Shown in pieces: positions 49,201 to 54,927 of a stretch of 64,000 nt of DNA (position 1 is its first letter; each line of letters opens with the position of its first letter). Source of the stretch: Varanus komodoensis (lineage: Eukaryota; Chordata; Lepidosauria; Squamata; Varanidae). The stretch lies in assembly GCF_004798865.1 (NCBI RefSeq), contig NW_025335589.1, positions 9,545,532-9,609,531 of the forward strand. Direction: 5' to 3'. The position numbers and the translations under genes are program-made. Below the pieces are notes generated by a model. The model was not told the origin of the DNA, searched no databases, and saw nothing but the letters and a program-made list of their open reading frames with translations.

Positions 49201-52195
49201 GACATCAAAGGGTAGCAGTCTCCATGCATCAGCCCAGCTTTTCTGCAAGCATTGCAGCCCCCTTTTCCCTGTCTTTCCGCCTAACTTAATTGCACTCATT
49301 GGTGCAGTCATTGTGTGCACTCACAGTGCTCAAGGAGACCCAAGAGTATTCAGTACAGCCTGTTTCTCCCTTCCTTTTTCCAAGTGAATTCCAAAGACCA
49401 AACATGCAGGATACCGAAACCAAGGAAAAACTATTGTGCTAACGTTTGTAAGTGTGCAGACATGCTACAATTTGAAATGCACAGTTCCTGTGCAAAAGTC
49501 AGAAACTGTCCTGTCTCCTAAACTGTAGAAAACATGAACTATCATCATGGCTTCCCCTGCACTGCCGAGGTTCAGAACACAGCCTTCATTGATCACAACT
49601 GTCAGTCTACTTGGAATGCTCCGCCTAATCTTCCTTCAACTTGGGAACCTACCAGTTATGTCAACCCAACAGTGAGTATCACAAACATTATCTTCATGTG
49701 ACATAGCAATATGGCAACCATCTAGTCGTTTTTACTGCTTTTCTGAATATTTCAGCTGCTCATTTCTTTTTTGTGGGGTCTTAAAACTGGATGCATTTTG
49801 AGATTTGGCCCAACCTGCTCCAGTTTTTTTTTTTAAATTTAATTTGATTTTAATGTTGGAACAATAGATGCATATCTTCTACAGGACTTTTCTGTGAGCA
49901 AGTGGCAAAGAAATACTGTATGAAGTTCTACTTTTTTCCTTAGGAAGAAATGAGTAATATCAGTTGACAACTGAAATACAAGCAAGGGATAGTTCACTGT
50001 TGCGCAGGCTGGGTTTTTAAAACGGAAGTAGGTGAAATAGCCGAGGAAGAAAAAGCCTAGTTAGGAGCGTTTCTGTCAGATTGTCATCTGCAGCCTCATT
50101 GGTCTCCATGGCCACTGTGACATGCACAGAGCATCCATTTCGCCACCTTACTCAGTCTCCCAAATGAAATCTTTATTTTAGAAAAGTGCACTGTAAGTTT
50201 AAAAAAGAAGTAATACTAGAAATCAACAATGGAATATTTGTGCTTTAGGAAGAAAAATAATGATATGCCCTGTCAAGTCCCCTTTACCACTTCTAAGATT
50301 AAGGGTTATATATTATTCAAACTGATATGCTGCACTGTATGTAAGACTTTGCAGGAAGCTAGTCCTGTTGCGATAAACAGTGCAAGGCAGAAGCTCTACA
50401 GAGAATCCAGTCATTATTTGAATTGTCTCACCACATAGCTCCCCATTCAGAAGGAAATAGTAGAGCACAAATACAGTGCACAAATAAAGCCTGAAACATG
50501 CAGAACATTCTGTGCCACTCAAGACAATGAGTATCCAATGATGTCCTTTATTTTAATTTCATTTGGCAAATGTCTAGGCTTCCATTCCTTCAAGGAAACT
50601 AGAGAAGTCCCTGTGCTAACATTAATGAAGTTGCACTAACATAAACTAATGCTTGTGTAGTGCAACTAGCACAAGAGGAGAGAGCAGCACTTGGCTGCCA
50701 AAATGCAAAAAGGGATGGTATTTCTTAAAGTTGTGAGGGGAGTACATGCCTGGTTTCAAGGAAATATTTCCTCTTTTAGCTGCTTCATTTTAGTGGCACA
50801 TAATTGTTTTTTCAGCTGTGGTACTTACATTGAACAAGTCTTGGTTTTCATTGGCATAGCCTTATTATCCATAGCTACCCACCAGTGGATTCTGCCCAAA
50901 TTAAATATTTTTAAAAAATCAGGTAAAGTGGATGGAAGTTCACACTTCTGCCTTTATCAAAATGAGCAACCATCCCAAAGAATGTTTTTGGCTCTGCTGC
51001 AGAGCTTAGATTCAGTACAAGTTTTGCCAAAACAGTGTATTAAATTGGTTGACACGCAACAGTTTTTCTTTACATGAAACAAAAAACTGTATTTTTTCCC
51101 TTTTAATTATATAATTGCTATGCACTAAGGCATTTTACAAGTGACTTAGGGTGAAGTCCTGTGACCTCCCAATGTTGTCTGGGGCACCTTAGAATGGTTG
51201 AGGTGCTGTCTCTGAGGTCTCGTCAGCTTGGAGCTGGGTCTTGGAAGCCACCCACCCCTTGCAGCCAGTGTGGAAAGAATATTGCTGGGTGCCCTCTTGA
51301 GGTTGCACCTGGGCCTCAGAAAGGTGAAAAGTGGTGTGTTGCAGAGAGGAAGGGGAGGAGACTGGGGCAGATCCTCTCATACCCCCACGGCGCTCAGTCT
51401 GGGCAGCTGAGAGATTACCACTGCCACACCTTACCCAAGCATTGGCTGTTTGCAGTATTCCAAGTTCATCTGAAACTGAGGGCGCTGGAATGTGCTTTTA
51501 GTTTATTAAGGAGCCATGTTCACATGGCTAACATTACCACTTCAACCAGATTCCTATTTCATTTTCCACCCCAGAAACCTTCTTTTCCCCCCAACAGTAC
51601 TAAAAAGCAGTATTTGTGAGCACCATTTGTGAGCACTGGTGGAAACCCATGTTTGTGTGAACATTCATTTCCACCAGCTTGATGTCATTAGTTTGTTTGT
51701 TTTGTTTCTAACCCTTTGTTTCTAAATACATGCATGGATGCCATCTCCTGCCTCTTTTCTCTTGTCTTTCAGTCCTACCTCTCAAGCACCAGGAGTCTGT
51801 CACCCATGTCCGGGCTGTTTGGTTCCATCTGGGCCCCTCAGAGTGATGTCTATGAAAGCTGTTGCCCAGTCAGTGCCGCCACTCAGCATTCAACCCAGGT
51901 GGAAAACCAGGCAGTTCTTTGTAAGCAGGAATATTACCCGAGATTTAACCCATTCCGTGCCTATATGAATTTAGACATATGGACTTCAGCAGCTAACCGG
52001 AATGCAAATTTCCCTATTTCTAGGGACTCGGGTTATTGTGGAAATGTGTGAAAAGGAATTTTGCTTTTAAAATGTGAAATAAAAATGCTTTCAGTTTTGA
52101 TTATTAGAATAAGCTGGTTGTTGAACTAGAATTCAATGTTGGTGGATATTTTGGCACTTTTGTATGGAAAATAAACTTTTTTTTTTACTGATGTA
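4166..52195 (+). CDS. TMEM131L: TMEM131L, 5'-incomplete gene (32 coding exons seen)
   Basis: Single-pass membrane protein of the TMEM131 family. From family knowledge: TMEM131 proteins act in the early secretory pathway in collagen and cargo export through PapD-like lumenal domains and a cytoplasmic tail that binds TRAPP. TMEM131L is also reported to limit Wnt signalling through LRP6 and to restrain thymocyte growth. In the sequence, 32 exons join without a frame break into 1533 residues plus stop. A PapD-like/ASH module with [11 protein letters not shown] and NPSRDRD motifs lies at residues 1-115. Lumenal domains with several N-x-S/T sites run to about residue 797. The membrane segment [20 protein letters not shown] is at about 798-817. 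A basic, Ser-rich tail ends in RDSGYCGNV. The residues match vertebrate TMEM131L, not TMEM131, as I recall both. The missing N-terminus (signal peptide and about 85 residues) is upstream of the window. Frame closure over 31 junctions makes this secure. Confidence 0.97.
4366..4398. repeat. Short tandem repeat, about 10-bp unit
   Basis: Three near-identical copies of tactttccat in a row, with a partial fourth. Confidence 0.8.
5460..5583 (+). CDS. TMEM131L: TMEM131L exon 2
   Basis: Encodes [20 protein letters not shown] and on to HVSPVHSR, the core of the PapD-like/ASH domain with its NPS motif. Acceptor ttttcccctag, donor AGG|GTGAGT, ending in phase 0. The following intron (5584-6572) shows no gene. 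Near 6160-6360 are scattered pieces resembling the 'accatggttt' dispersed repeat. Confidence 0.96.
6573..6689 (+). CDS. TMEM131L: TMEM131L exon 3
   Basis: 39 codons from [10 protein letters not shown] to SSHGVFSYQ, phase 0 at both ends, the strand-rich second half of the PapD-like domain (human VIPAMGKTSF...GVLSYHV). The 3.7-kb intron that follows (6690-10374) holds a dispersed repeat at 7022-7110 and a palindromic one at about 7745-8190. The rest is A+T-rich with no supported gene. Confidence 0.96.
7022..7110. repeat. Dispersed squamate-type repeat ('aagtaagtacact ... cagtggggtttacttcc')
   Basis: Palindrome-like unit with 'ggaagtaagtacactaataa' and 'cagtggggtttacttccaag', followed by 'catagaattgca'. 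Related pieces occur near 866, 41,170, 44,214, 54,465, 54,570 and 60,930 in this window. The family is common in lizard DNA as I recall; I cannot assign it to a transposon class. Confidence 0.5.
7745..8190. repeat. Dispersed repeat with 'aaccatggttt/atgtgtgaaccc' motifs
   Basis: Repeated inverted motifs (aaccatg, caacaaatggtttgttg, acaatgggttaatt, aacaaaccatggttt, aaataaaccatgatt) separated by 'ttatgtgtgaaccc' and 'tatgtgcagacccag'. It looks like several nested or decayed copies of a palindromic MITE. Weaker copies: 9,615-9,800, 15,610-15,690, 34,665-34,830, 39,120-39,310, 40,915-41,105. Confidence 0.5.
10375..10485 (+). CDS. TMEM131L: TMEM131L exon 4
   Basis: 37 codons, [14 protein letters not shown] through AYFLLP-like [18 protein letters not shown], phase 0 at both ends. 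It closes the first PapD-like module and starts the next lumenal segment. Donor CTG|GTATGG is moderate. The following intron (10486-13397) contains A+T-rich DNA and short low-complexity stretches (11,450-11,480, 12,290-12,350) with no gene or clear element. Confidence 0.95.
13398..13475 (+). CDS. TMEM131L: TMEM131L exon 5
   Basis: 26 codons, [20 protein letters not shown] then LYQHFK. The [10 protein letters not shown] stretch matches human VQLECSLHNK. Phase 0 at both ends, donor AAG|GTACGA. The intron that follows (13476-15054) shows only a CT-rich patch at 14,630-14,690 and an open but unsupported frame around 14,553-14,738. Confidence 0.95.
15055..15208 (+). CDS. TMEM131L: TMEM131L exon 6
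   Basis: 51 codons plus one base, from [20 protein letters not shown] to [11 protein letters not shown]. The motif [13 protein letters not shown] corresponds to human SDDVLRLQMSIMV. The acceptor follows an A+T-rich tract ending tattttatattag. The next intron is only 107 bp. Confidence 0.95.
15316..15374 (+). CDS. TMEM131L: TMEM131L exon 7
   Basis: Small 59-nt exon, (D)[19 protein letters not shown], matching human [20 protein letters not shown]. Opens with the last two bases of a split Asp codon and ends in phase 0 at CAG|GTAATT. The intron that follows (15375-16742) carries a hAT-type element with target duplications at 16,251-16,471 and otherwise nothing recognised. Confidence 0.95.
16251..16471. 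mobile_element. Non-autonomous hAT (Buster-type) element with perfect 8-bp target duplication
   Basis: The element proper is 16,259-16,463 (205 bp). The left end caggggtctcaaactc is matched by the right end gagtttgagacccctg, a perfect 16-bp inverted repeat. It is flanked on both sides by CTCTAGAA (16,251-16,258 and 16,464-16,471). The interior is G+C-rich and has no coding capacity. The intact ends and target duplication suggest a fairly young insertion. Confidence 0.9.
16743..16851 (+). CDS. TMEM131L: TMEM131L exon 8
   Basis: 36 codons plus one base, from [20 protein letters not shown] to [11 protein letters not shown], with a lumenal N-glycosylation sequon (NFT). Human reads DIRHFSQRDALSLQFEPVLL. 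The intron that follows (16852-18566) has an AAAAC run at 16,975-16,996 and a palindromic MITE-like copy at 17,871-17,995. Confidence 0.95.
17871..17995. repeat. Palindromic MITE-like repeat, diverged
   Basis: Starts 'ggatggggaaagtgtgtccc tccagatgat' and ends near 'attcctcatccctgg', the two arms being imperfect inverted repeats. Member of the 'ttccccaacctggtgccctccagatg' family seen at about ten places in the window. Confidence 0.5.
18567..18672 (+). CDS. TMEM131L: TMEM131L exon 9
   Basis: 34 codons with split codons at both ends (GGT and GG|G). It encodes [20 protein letters not shown] and ends [10 protein letters not shown], with a sequon NET. This is one of the less conserved lumenal stretches (human TSCDSGIIEDGKKKTHTP). 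The 3.3-kb intron that follows (18673-22014) holds an inverted-repeat pair at 21,112-21,178 and several frames without family resemblance. Confidence 0.92.
21112..21178. repeat. Imperfect inverted repeat
   Basis: The arms tgcagtgccatctacagatg and catcagatggcagtgca face each other across about 30 bp. Could be a tiny MITE; no target duplication was established. Confidence 0.4.
22015..22168 (+). CDS. TMEM131L: TMEM131L exon 10
   Basis: 51 codons after a completing [21 protein letters not shown] through [20 protein letters not shown] to MKDILK. Human has LWSIWYRNHFDRSVVLNDVF at this place. Ends in phase 0 at AAG|GTAAGT. The next intron (22169-24151) holds the composite hAT element at 22,404-23,327. 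Confidence 0.96.
22404..23327. mobile_element. Composite hAT-type element: copy, duplicated spacer, chimeric second copy
   Basis: The left unit 22,404-22,783 begins cagtgatggcgaacctttt and ends ggttcgccaccactg. A spacer (22,784-23,172) follows, with two tandem versions of a unit marked 'cctggtgcay..ccta' and 'ccttccttRagtagct'. The right unit 23,173-23,327 ends ggttcaccaccactg but starts with the end of another hAT family (caggggtcctcaac). The outer flanks TAGTAGGG and GTTTAGGG agree at 5 of 8 bases. No transposase is present. Confidence 0.75.
24152..24322 (+). CDS. TMEM131L: TMEM131L exon 11
   Basis: 57 codons, phase 0 at both ends: [20 protein letters not shown], then [20 protein letters not shown], then IYSVLSQ. 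PPGCWN and IPLQIYS are family landmarks. The sequon NFS is lumenal. The intron that follows (24323-25000) contains a tRNA-headed SINE on the minus strand at 24,665-24,870. Confidence 0.96.
24665..24870 (-). mobile_element. tRNA-headed SINE (MIR/CORE-like), minus strand
   Basis: The + strand reads 'atatcccaccttttttcctttcaaggaactcaaggcga', 'tcctcacaacaatccag', 'gaacccagctctcttgag', 'ttcttaactactgcatcaca', parallel to the copies at 1567 and 45,945. The tRNA-like head is at the right end. Confidence 0.65.
25001..25070 (+). CDS. TMEM131L: TMEM131L exon 12 (NAGNAG acceptor)
   Basis: 23 codons plus one base: [20 protein letters not shown] then SDK; human has [20 protein letters not shown]. The acceptor reads ttttcagcag, so splicing after either AG (exon start 25,001 or 25,004) keeps frame and adds or drops one Gln. 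The next intron (25071-25583) shows no element. Confidence 0.92.
25584..25701 (+). CDS. TMEM131L: TMEM131L exon 13
   Basis: 38 codons between split codons: [20 protein letters not shown] and [19 protein letters not shown]. Human SLSLDQSTWNVDSELANKLY aligns directly. Donor AG|GTGTGT is acceptable but not strong. The intron that follows (25702-26659) has no recognised element; frames there have no family resemblance. Confidence 0.95.
26660..26798 (+). CDS. TMEM131L: TMEM131L exon 14
   Basis: 46 codons after a completing [21 protein letters not shown] then [20 protein letters not shown] and ends PTNSM. Human LPRLIAEPGLMLNFSATALR aligns over the second half. Ends in phase 0 at ATG|GTGAGG. The next intron (26799-28017) carries a CR1 3' end at about 27,110-27,275. 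Confidence 0.95.
27110..27275 (+). mobile_element. CR1 LINE 3' end, plus strand
   Basis: Contains 'tttaaggataggctggacat', 'cagactagatggcccagaag' and 'ccccttctgacttgctctgt' followed by 'gttctatcat', the typical CR1 3' terminus. Only the last 165 bp or so remain. Confidence 0.75.
28018..28127 (+). CDS. TMEM131L: TMEM131L exon 15
   Basis: 36 codons plus two bases: [20 protein letters not shown] then [17 protein letters not shown]. It matches human [20 protein letters not shown], another immunoglobulin-like lumenal strand pair with an NPT/NPS motif. The next intron (28128-28720) has an A run at 28,467-28,480 and nothing else recognised. Confidence 0.96.
28721..28793 (+). CDS. TMEM131L: TMEM131L exon 16
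   Basis: 24 codons after a completing [21 protein letters not shown] then YASG. Human FGTDMQMINFTTGEFQLTEA aligns. Donor GGA|GTAAGC. The sequon NLT is lumenal. The 2.5-kb intron that follows (28794-31246) has a T run at about 29,005-29,025 and the short L2-derived element at 30,088-30,496. Confidence 0.95.
30088..30496 (+). mobile_element. Internally deleted L2-clade LINE derivative (endonuclease fragment joined to 3' tail)
   Basis: 30,089-30,310 encodes [20 protein letters not shown], then [20 protein letters not shown] and [23 protein letters not shown] is a catalytic motif of the apurinic-type endonuclease domain of LINE ORF2. At about 30,313 the sequence jumps to the 3' end: 'ggccagggtggcttatttta', 'gccgccccgaggcttcgg' and an (AAAT)n tail at 30,474-30,496. 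The reverse transcriptase region (some 2 kb) is absent. The tail matches the copy ending at 44,092. Confidence 0.8.
31247..31389 (+). CDS. TMEM131L: TMEM131L exon 17
   Basis: 47 codons plus two bases: [20 protein letters not shown], then [20 protein letters not shown], then VASLILIR. The stretch [12 protein letters not shown] is close to identical to human [12 protein letters not shown]. The intron that follows (31390-33419) includes an inverted repeat near 32,620-32,695 and no gene. Confidence 0.97.
33420..33562 (+). CDS. TMEM131L: TMEM131L exon 18
   Basis: 47 codons between split codons: [20 protein letters not shown], then [20 protein letters not shown], then TLMDCRR. This is the most conserved lumenal block of the family: the human residues [20 protein letters not shown] are unchanged. 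The sequon NLT is present. The intron that follows (33563-34274) shows no element. Confidence 0.98.
34275..34461 (+). CDS. TMEM131L: TMEM131L exon 19
   Basis: 61 codons between split codons: [20 protein letters not shown], then [20 protein letters not shown], then SSREISIV. It holds the family motif [13 protein letters not shown], a last ASH/PapD-like strand set before the membrane. The next intron (34462-36056) contains a dispersed 'accatggt' repeat at about 34,665-34,830. Confidence 0.98.
36057..36242 (+). CDS. TMEM131L: TMEM131L exon 20 (juxtamembrane, start of TM)
   Basis: 61 codons: [20 protein letters not shown], then [20 protein letters not shown], then [14 protein letters not shown]. 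It ends inside the only membrane segment, which runs on into exon 21. FTPDFTSSW and [10 protein letters not shown] are landmark motifs. The sequon NVT is the last lumenal one. The next intron (36243-36840) has a 17-bp tandem duplication at 36,351-36,384. Confidence 0.98.
36351..36384. repeat. 17-bp tandem duplication
   Basis: Two perfect back-to-back copies of tgttttgcctaatgata. Confidence 0.9.
36841..36990 (+). CDS. TMEM131L: TMEM131L exon 21 (end of TM, start of cytoplasmic tail)
   Basis: 49 codons: [20 protein letters not shown] completes the membrane helix, followed by the cytoplasmic [20 protein letters not shown] and [10 protein letters not shown]. The basic stretch right after the helix (KSRQR) fits the cytoplasmic side. 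The intron that follows (36991-37544) shows nothing recognised. Confidence 0.97.
37545..38161 (+). CDS. TMEM131L: TMEM131L exon 22 (largest coding exon)
   Basis: 617 nt, 205 codons of hydrophilic cytoplasmic tail rich in Ser, Lys, Glu and Asn. Landmarks in order: [60 protein letters not shown] and ISRKNN. All have close human counterparts (human [15 protein letters not shown]). The donor is AATG|GTACTC; reading past it stays open for 12 codons to a stop at 38,199. The 3.2-kb intron that follows (38162-41402) holds dispersed repeats near 39,120-39,310 and 40,915-41,105. Confidence 0.97.
41403..41557 (+). CDS. TMEM131L: TMEM131L exon 23
   Basis: 51 codons after completing Gly: [20 protein letters not shown], then [20 protein letters not shown], then KQELSSVE. 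Human NNQQVPVKNEVDHCENLKKV aligns. The donor GAG|GTTTGA is weak, yet the next exon joins in frame. The intron that follows (41558-44816) contains the L2 LINE in the same orientation as the gene. Confidence 0.93.
41999..44092 (+). mobile_element. L2-clade LINE, 5'-truncated, with reverse transcriptase
   Basis: About 2.1 kb in the gene's sense orientation. The ORF2 linker ([20 protein letters not shown], then [10 protein letters not shown]) is followed by the reverse transcriptase: [78 protein letters not shown] and the active-site YADD at 43,089-43,100. The C-terminal [20 protein letters not shown] motif is present. The frame has two in-frame stops (42,528-42,530 and 43,170-43,172) and one single-base deletion near 43,559. 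The 5' part with most of the endonuclease is missing. The 3' end has 'gccgccctgaggcttcggca' and (AAAT)n. It cannot encode a working protein. Confidence 0.92.
44817..44941 (+). CDS. TMEM131L: TMEM131L exon 24
   Basis: 41 codons plus two bases: [40 protein letters not shown], ending AR. It is very basic; the RKNKKK patch corresponds to human RKNKKR. The next intron (44942-45610) has a palindromic MITE-like copy at 45,274-45,387 and a (TTTTG)n run at 45,573-45,600. Confidence 0.94.
45274..45387. repeat. Palindromic MITE-like repeat
   Basis: The left arm 'cagccttccccagccattta' and right arm 'cttctggttgggggaagct' are inverted, with 'actacaactctcatcatc' in the middle; same family as 48,148 and 54,792. 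Confidence 0.6.
45573..45600. repeat. (TTTTG)n microsatellite
   Basis: Five to six copies of TTTTG, one with a C substitution, lying just before the exon 25 acceptor. Confidence 0.9.
45611..45765 (+). CDS. TMEM131L: TMEM131L exon 25
   Basis: 51 codons between split codons: [51 protein letters not shown]. Human has CSDFERSELSSDINVRSWCI here. The following intron (45766-46431) carries a minus-strand SINE at about 45,945-46,165. Confidence 0.94.
45945..46165 (-). mobile_element. tRNA-headed SINE (MIR/CORE-like), minus strand
   Basis: The best preserved of three copies: 'tgatcctcataacaaccctg', 'ctgggcttcatggctgagga', 'actagaatccagatcttcca', 'ccaagactctaaccattgtg' on the + strand, preceded by a T-rich tail. 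Confidence 0.7.
46432..46617 (+). CDS. TMEM131L: TMEM131L exon 26 (Ser/Trp-rich conserved block)
   Basis: 61 codons: [61 protein letters not shown]. From [10 protein letters not shown] to SDGDKKP it appears residue-for-residue the same as the human protein, much more conserved than the exons on either side. The intron that follows (46618-47486) shows no element. Confidence 0.97.
47487..47565 (+). CDS. TMEM131L: TMEM131L exon 27
   Basis: 25 codons between split codons: [20 protein letters not shown] then [14 protein letters not shown] is the human-matching landmark. Acceptor tttgtatag, donor ACCAG|GTAAGG. The next intron (47566-47943) shows only low-complexity T-rich sequence. Confidence 0.94.
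47944..48029 (+). CDS. TMEM131L: TMEM131L exon 28 (NAGNAG acceptor)
   Basis: About 28 codons: [20 protein letters not shown] then TVDPDKNK. The acceptor reads ctttagcag: using the first AG (start 47,944) gives S-R-D, the second (start 47,947) gives R-D, both in frame. I give the longer form. The intron that follows (48030-48748) holds a palindromic MITE-like copy at 48,148-48,257. Confidence 0.9.
48148..48257. repeat. Palindromic MITE-like repeat, well preserved
   Basis: The left arm ccttccccaacctggtgcct and right arm 'catctggagggcacca' are inverted copies; the centre is 'ctaatgggaattgaagtcca'. It could form a 100-nt hairpin in intronic RNA. Confidence 0.7.
48749..48869 (+). CDS. TMEM131L: TMEM131L exon 29 (apparent GC donor)
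   Basis: 39 codons plus two bases: [39 protein letters not shown]. Human LYSPGDLWPTPPVCVTSSLN aligns. The next exon needs two bases carried over, which is met only if the exon ends AATGG before GCAGGT (GC donor at 48,870). The obvious GT four bases on (48,874) would put the next exon out of frame with an early stop. The exon body is certain; its 3' edge is less so. Confidence 0.85.
49019..49107 (+). CDS. TMEM131L: TMEM131L exon 30
   Basis: 29 codons between split codons: [20 protein letters not shown] then VNEYNTFTE, aligned to human [20 protein letters not shown]. The intron before it is only 149 bp. The intron after it (49108-49528) shows nothing recognised. Confidence 0.95.
49529..49671 (+). 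CDS. TMEM131L: TMEM131L exon 31
   Basis: 47 codons after completing Glu: [47 protein letters not shown]. Human NMNYANGFPCPADVQTDFID aligns. Phase 0 at the end, ACA|GTGAGT. The 2.1-kb intron that follows (49672-51772) contains no recognised element; frames at 50,691-51,077 and 51,161-51,619 have no family resemblance. Confidence 0.96.
51773..52051 (+). CDS. TMEM131L: TMEM131L last coding exon with stop
   Basis: 92 codons and [78 protein letters not shown]. This is the near-invariant family C-terminus; the human protein ends SRDSSYCGNV. The [13 protein letters not shown] block corresponds to the tail region linked to TRAPP binding in TMEM131 (family knowledge, not shown here). Confidence 0.98.
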   Translation, partial: SYLSSTRSLSPMSGLFGSIWAPQSDVYESCCPVSAATQHSTQVENQAVLCKQEYYPRFNPFRAYMNLDIWTSAANRNANFPISRDSGYCGNV

Positions 52196-52200
52196 TCTGG
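52078..52200 (+). terminator. TMEM131L poly(A) signals and 3' end
   Basis: Two AATAAA hexamers follow the stop codon, at 52,078-52,083 and 52,170-52,175. The second is followed by a T run and a GT-rich stretch (tgatgtatctggatgtc), the usual cleavage context. They imply a short 3' UTR of about 50 to 145 nt. Longer 3' UTR forms ending further downstream cannot be excluded. Confidence 0.75.
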
Positions 52201-52925
52201 ATGTCCTACTTTCTGAAAAGAAAGACTTTCAGCCAAGATAAGGTTTTAAAGGAAAGCATCCCAGCAGTCTGTTTCTGTGGTAGCACGACTGTTGCCGTTG
52301 ACAAGCAGCCACTCTTGTGTCCTGTGCTTGCTGAAACAGAAAATGCTGCCGAGCTCCTCCCTTCATGGCACAGCTCCGTGTTTCCATGGAATGTATTTGC
52401 TGGCATTTATTTTCATTTGGTTTAGCAAATGCCTAGCCTGCCTTTCCTTTAAGGAATTTACAGTCATACAATATAAGAACAGTACAATAAATAAAAGCAA
52501 ATGTAAAAATGTACAAAACATTCTCTTTGAACCATATTTTTTAAAAGTAGTGCAATCTTAAGTTAAAATCATTCATCAACCAAAACAGTCCAACAGTAAT
52601 CTTGTGACAAAAAGGAGCTTCAAAATAGATGGCATAAACAACCTTGGATGGCTTGACGCAACACTCATAGCAGTGTTGCAAAAGAAGGCAGATGCAAGGC
52701 TCCTTTTCTCCAGCTTTCTTAAAAGCATAAAAATCTGCTTATTGAATGAGGCCAAGCTCCAGCTAAACTAGCAGTCTGCCTGGCAGCAATTAGAGAAGTG
52801 AAAGCATGCGGGCAGGATGTAGTGGTGAGGGCTGCTCCTTGTTTTATTTCTTGCAGTCAAAGGCAAAACAAGGAAGTTTAGCTATCAGACTAATGAATAT
52901 TAATAGTGCTACCTAACTTCATGGC
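52201..52925. other. Intergenic, downstream of TMEM131L
   Basis: No gene seen. 52,405-52,510 ('ttggtttagcaaatgcctag', 'tcctttaaggaatttacagt') resembles 50,555-50,600 and is probably one arm of a dispersed repeat. Confidence 0.5.
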
Positions 52926-53040
52926 AGGCTTCTCCAACTCAGGTCCTGCCAGATATTTTGCATAAGAACTCCTATCATGCTTTCTCATTAAAGCTGGATG
53001 GGGTGGTAGCCAAAACATTGGGAAAACCCAGCTTTGGAAA
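52926..53040. repeat. Palindromic MITE-like repeat, diverged
   Basis: Reads 'ggcttctccaactcaggtcc tgccagata', then 'aactcctatcatgctttc' and 'gtagccaaaacattggg'; same family as 48,148. Confidence 0.5.
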
Positions 53041-53094
53041 GTTTGTTTCTTGGCCTTGTGCTATCATTTCCAAGGCCCTTTTACCTAATGGCAG

Positions 53095-53480
53095 CTTAAA
53101 TTAGAAATGTAAACAAAGACTGCTTCCTTGCAATTTGAAGCCCGTTGGTTCAGGTTCTGCCCTCTGGAGCAACTAAAAACAAGCTTCCTTTTCTCACTGC
53201 TCCAGTAGATGGAACCAGAACCAATGTTATCTTATGCAACATTCCTTCAAATATCTGAAGAAGAGTATCACACCACATCTTCAGGTTAACCTCCAGGATG
53301 GTTTCTCATGATCATCATTTCTTCAGAGTAAGCATATCCAAGTCCTGTCAAATTTCCTTAAAGGATTCAGCCCATTGGCCCATCACCATCTTTGGATAGC
53401 TGCTTCCATTCCTGATTCATCAATTACTTGTAAGGAACTTCTTTAAATTGATCCAAGTCATGGTCATGTGATCAAGTACT
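53095..53480 (-). mobile_element. CR1 LINE fragment, minus strand
   Basis: The + strand shows 'gttctgccctctggagcaac', 'ccttcaaatatctgaagaag', 'tcaggttaacctccaggatg' and 'agtaagcatatccaagtcct', the antisense of a conserved CR1 3' segment. Diverged and truncated. Confidence 0.65.
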
Positions 53481-53924
53481 ACTCCATTATCTCAGATAAA
53501 AGTTTATGGCAGCATGTCTGTTTGTATGTGTACATGCTGTGACCCCAAAGTTCTGTAAGAAATTTGCAGAATGTAGTATGGGGCAGAAATCAGCTGAATC
53601 CATAACAGCAAAAACACATTCCTATAGCAACGATTCTGCATGGGAGAATTTCAGGTTTTAACATACCTAACACCTATTGCATTTGTGATTATTAACTGTT
53701 TACTAGCAAAGTGGAGCACGGTTGCTTAGTAAATGTCTGACACACTACCCACATTGTGAGAGACGCTATGTTGACTAGCCCTCTTTCAGCAAACAGCATG
53801 ATGTCAGATAAATTAGTTTTGCAGCAACCTCTGATCATACTGTTGTTGGTTACAGACGACAGCTTTCTTGATTATACCCAGTGGGTTGTCATGCAGAAGA
53901 TGGAACATACCTGCACTCTGTTTC

Positions 53925-54130
53925 TCCAGAGGGTAGGACTAGAACCTGTGGGTGGAAATTGCAGGGAAGCAGATTCCAGTTAATAAGAGGAGATATTTCC
54001 AAACATTAAGAGCTATGTGGCAGTGTAACAGACTGATGAGATTTGGGAGAGGCGCTCCTTAGCAGAAGCTGGACAGTCTTCTATCAGAGTTTGTTGACCT
54101 CCAATGTCCTTTCCAAATCTATGATTTTAT
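53925..54130 (+). mobile_element. CR1 LINE 3' end, plus strand
   Basis: Contains 'agagggtaggactagaacct', 'gggaagcagattccagttaa', 'atttccaaacattaagagct', 'gtggcagtgtaacagactga' and 'ccaaatctatgattttatgg'. The frame opening at 53,756 is partly made of this element. Confidence 0.75.
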
Positions 54131-54791
54131 GGCAAAATAGCTCCCCTGTGGACTCATGTTGCTGACATGCTTGAGTTGAGTCACAAGAGGAGCAGTCACT
54201 CAGCCCTGTGTTCAGTCCATTCTGTGGCATCTCCAGTTGGAAGGAACTTAGCAGGCCTGGAAAGACCTCTTCTTGAAAACCTAGAAAAGCCACCAGCATT
54301 CTGATTTAGCTCACCTGACTTCACAAACCTGGTGTTCTCCAGTTAGTTGGACTACAACTTTGCTTTTTATTTTTATGAAATTATATTCCAGCCAGGTTCA
54401 CCAAAATGTTCACACTAGAGCATATAAGGGAATCTTATGCTTGCTTTACCTTTTCAGTTGCAATCCTATACACACATACCTGTGAATACATCTCATTGAA
54501 CTCAGCGGGGCTTTCTTTTGAAGAGACACGTTTATAGTTATTCTTATAAAAGAATATGAAGCTTGTAATCCAGTGCACACTTACTAGGAAGTAGTCTCAC
54601 TCTGCAAAGTGTGCTTTACTGCTAGGTAATCATGCATCATATTAGGATACAAAAACATTCCTTGAAGTAAGTTCACCAGAATCTGTAGAATCTGTAGGAC
54701 ATCTTGCTAATTGAGTGAATATGGGATGGGCAAATACTGTAGATACGGCAGTAGGCAGCTTTACACAGCACAGCAACTGATCCTCTAAATC
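54131..54791. other. Intergenic, repeat relics
   Basis: No gene. Near 54,465-54,510 ('tgcaatcctatacacacata', 'cattgaactcagcggggct') and 54,565-54,625 lie pieces of the dispersed family seen at 7022. Confidence 0.5.
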
Positions 54792-54927
54792 AGCCTTTCC
54801 CAACCTTGTGCCTTCAAGACACGTTTGTACTACAGCACCCAGAATTCCCAGTCAATGGTCCTGCTGGATAGGAATCCTGGGAGTTGAGGTCCAAATGCCT
54901 CTGAAGGCCACAAGTTTGGGGAAGGCT
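54792..54927. repeat. Palindromic MITE-like repeat
   Basis: Inverted arms agcctttcccaaccttgtgc and 'ccacaagtttggggaaggct'; centre 'ggaatcctgggagttgaggt'. No target duplication found. Confidence 0.7.

Noticed and set aside
53756-53983. 75-codon plus-strand frame
   Set aside because: Its last third is CR1 3' sequence; the rest has no resemblance to a known protein.
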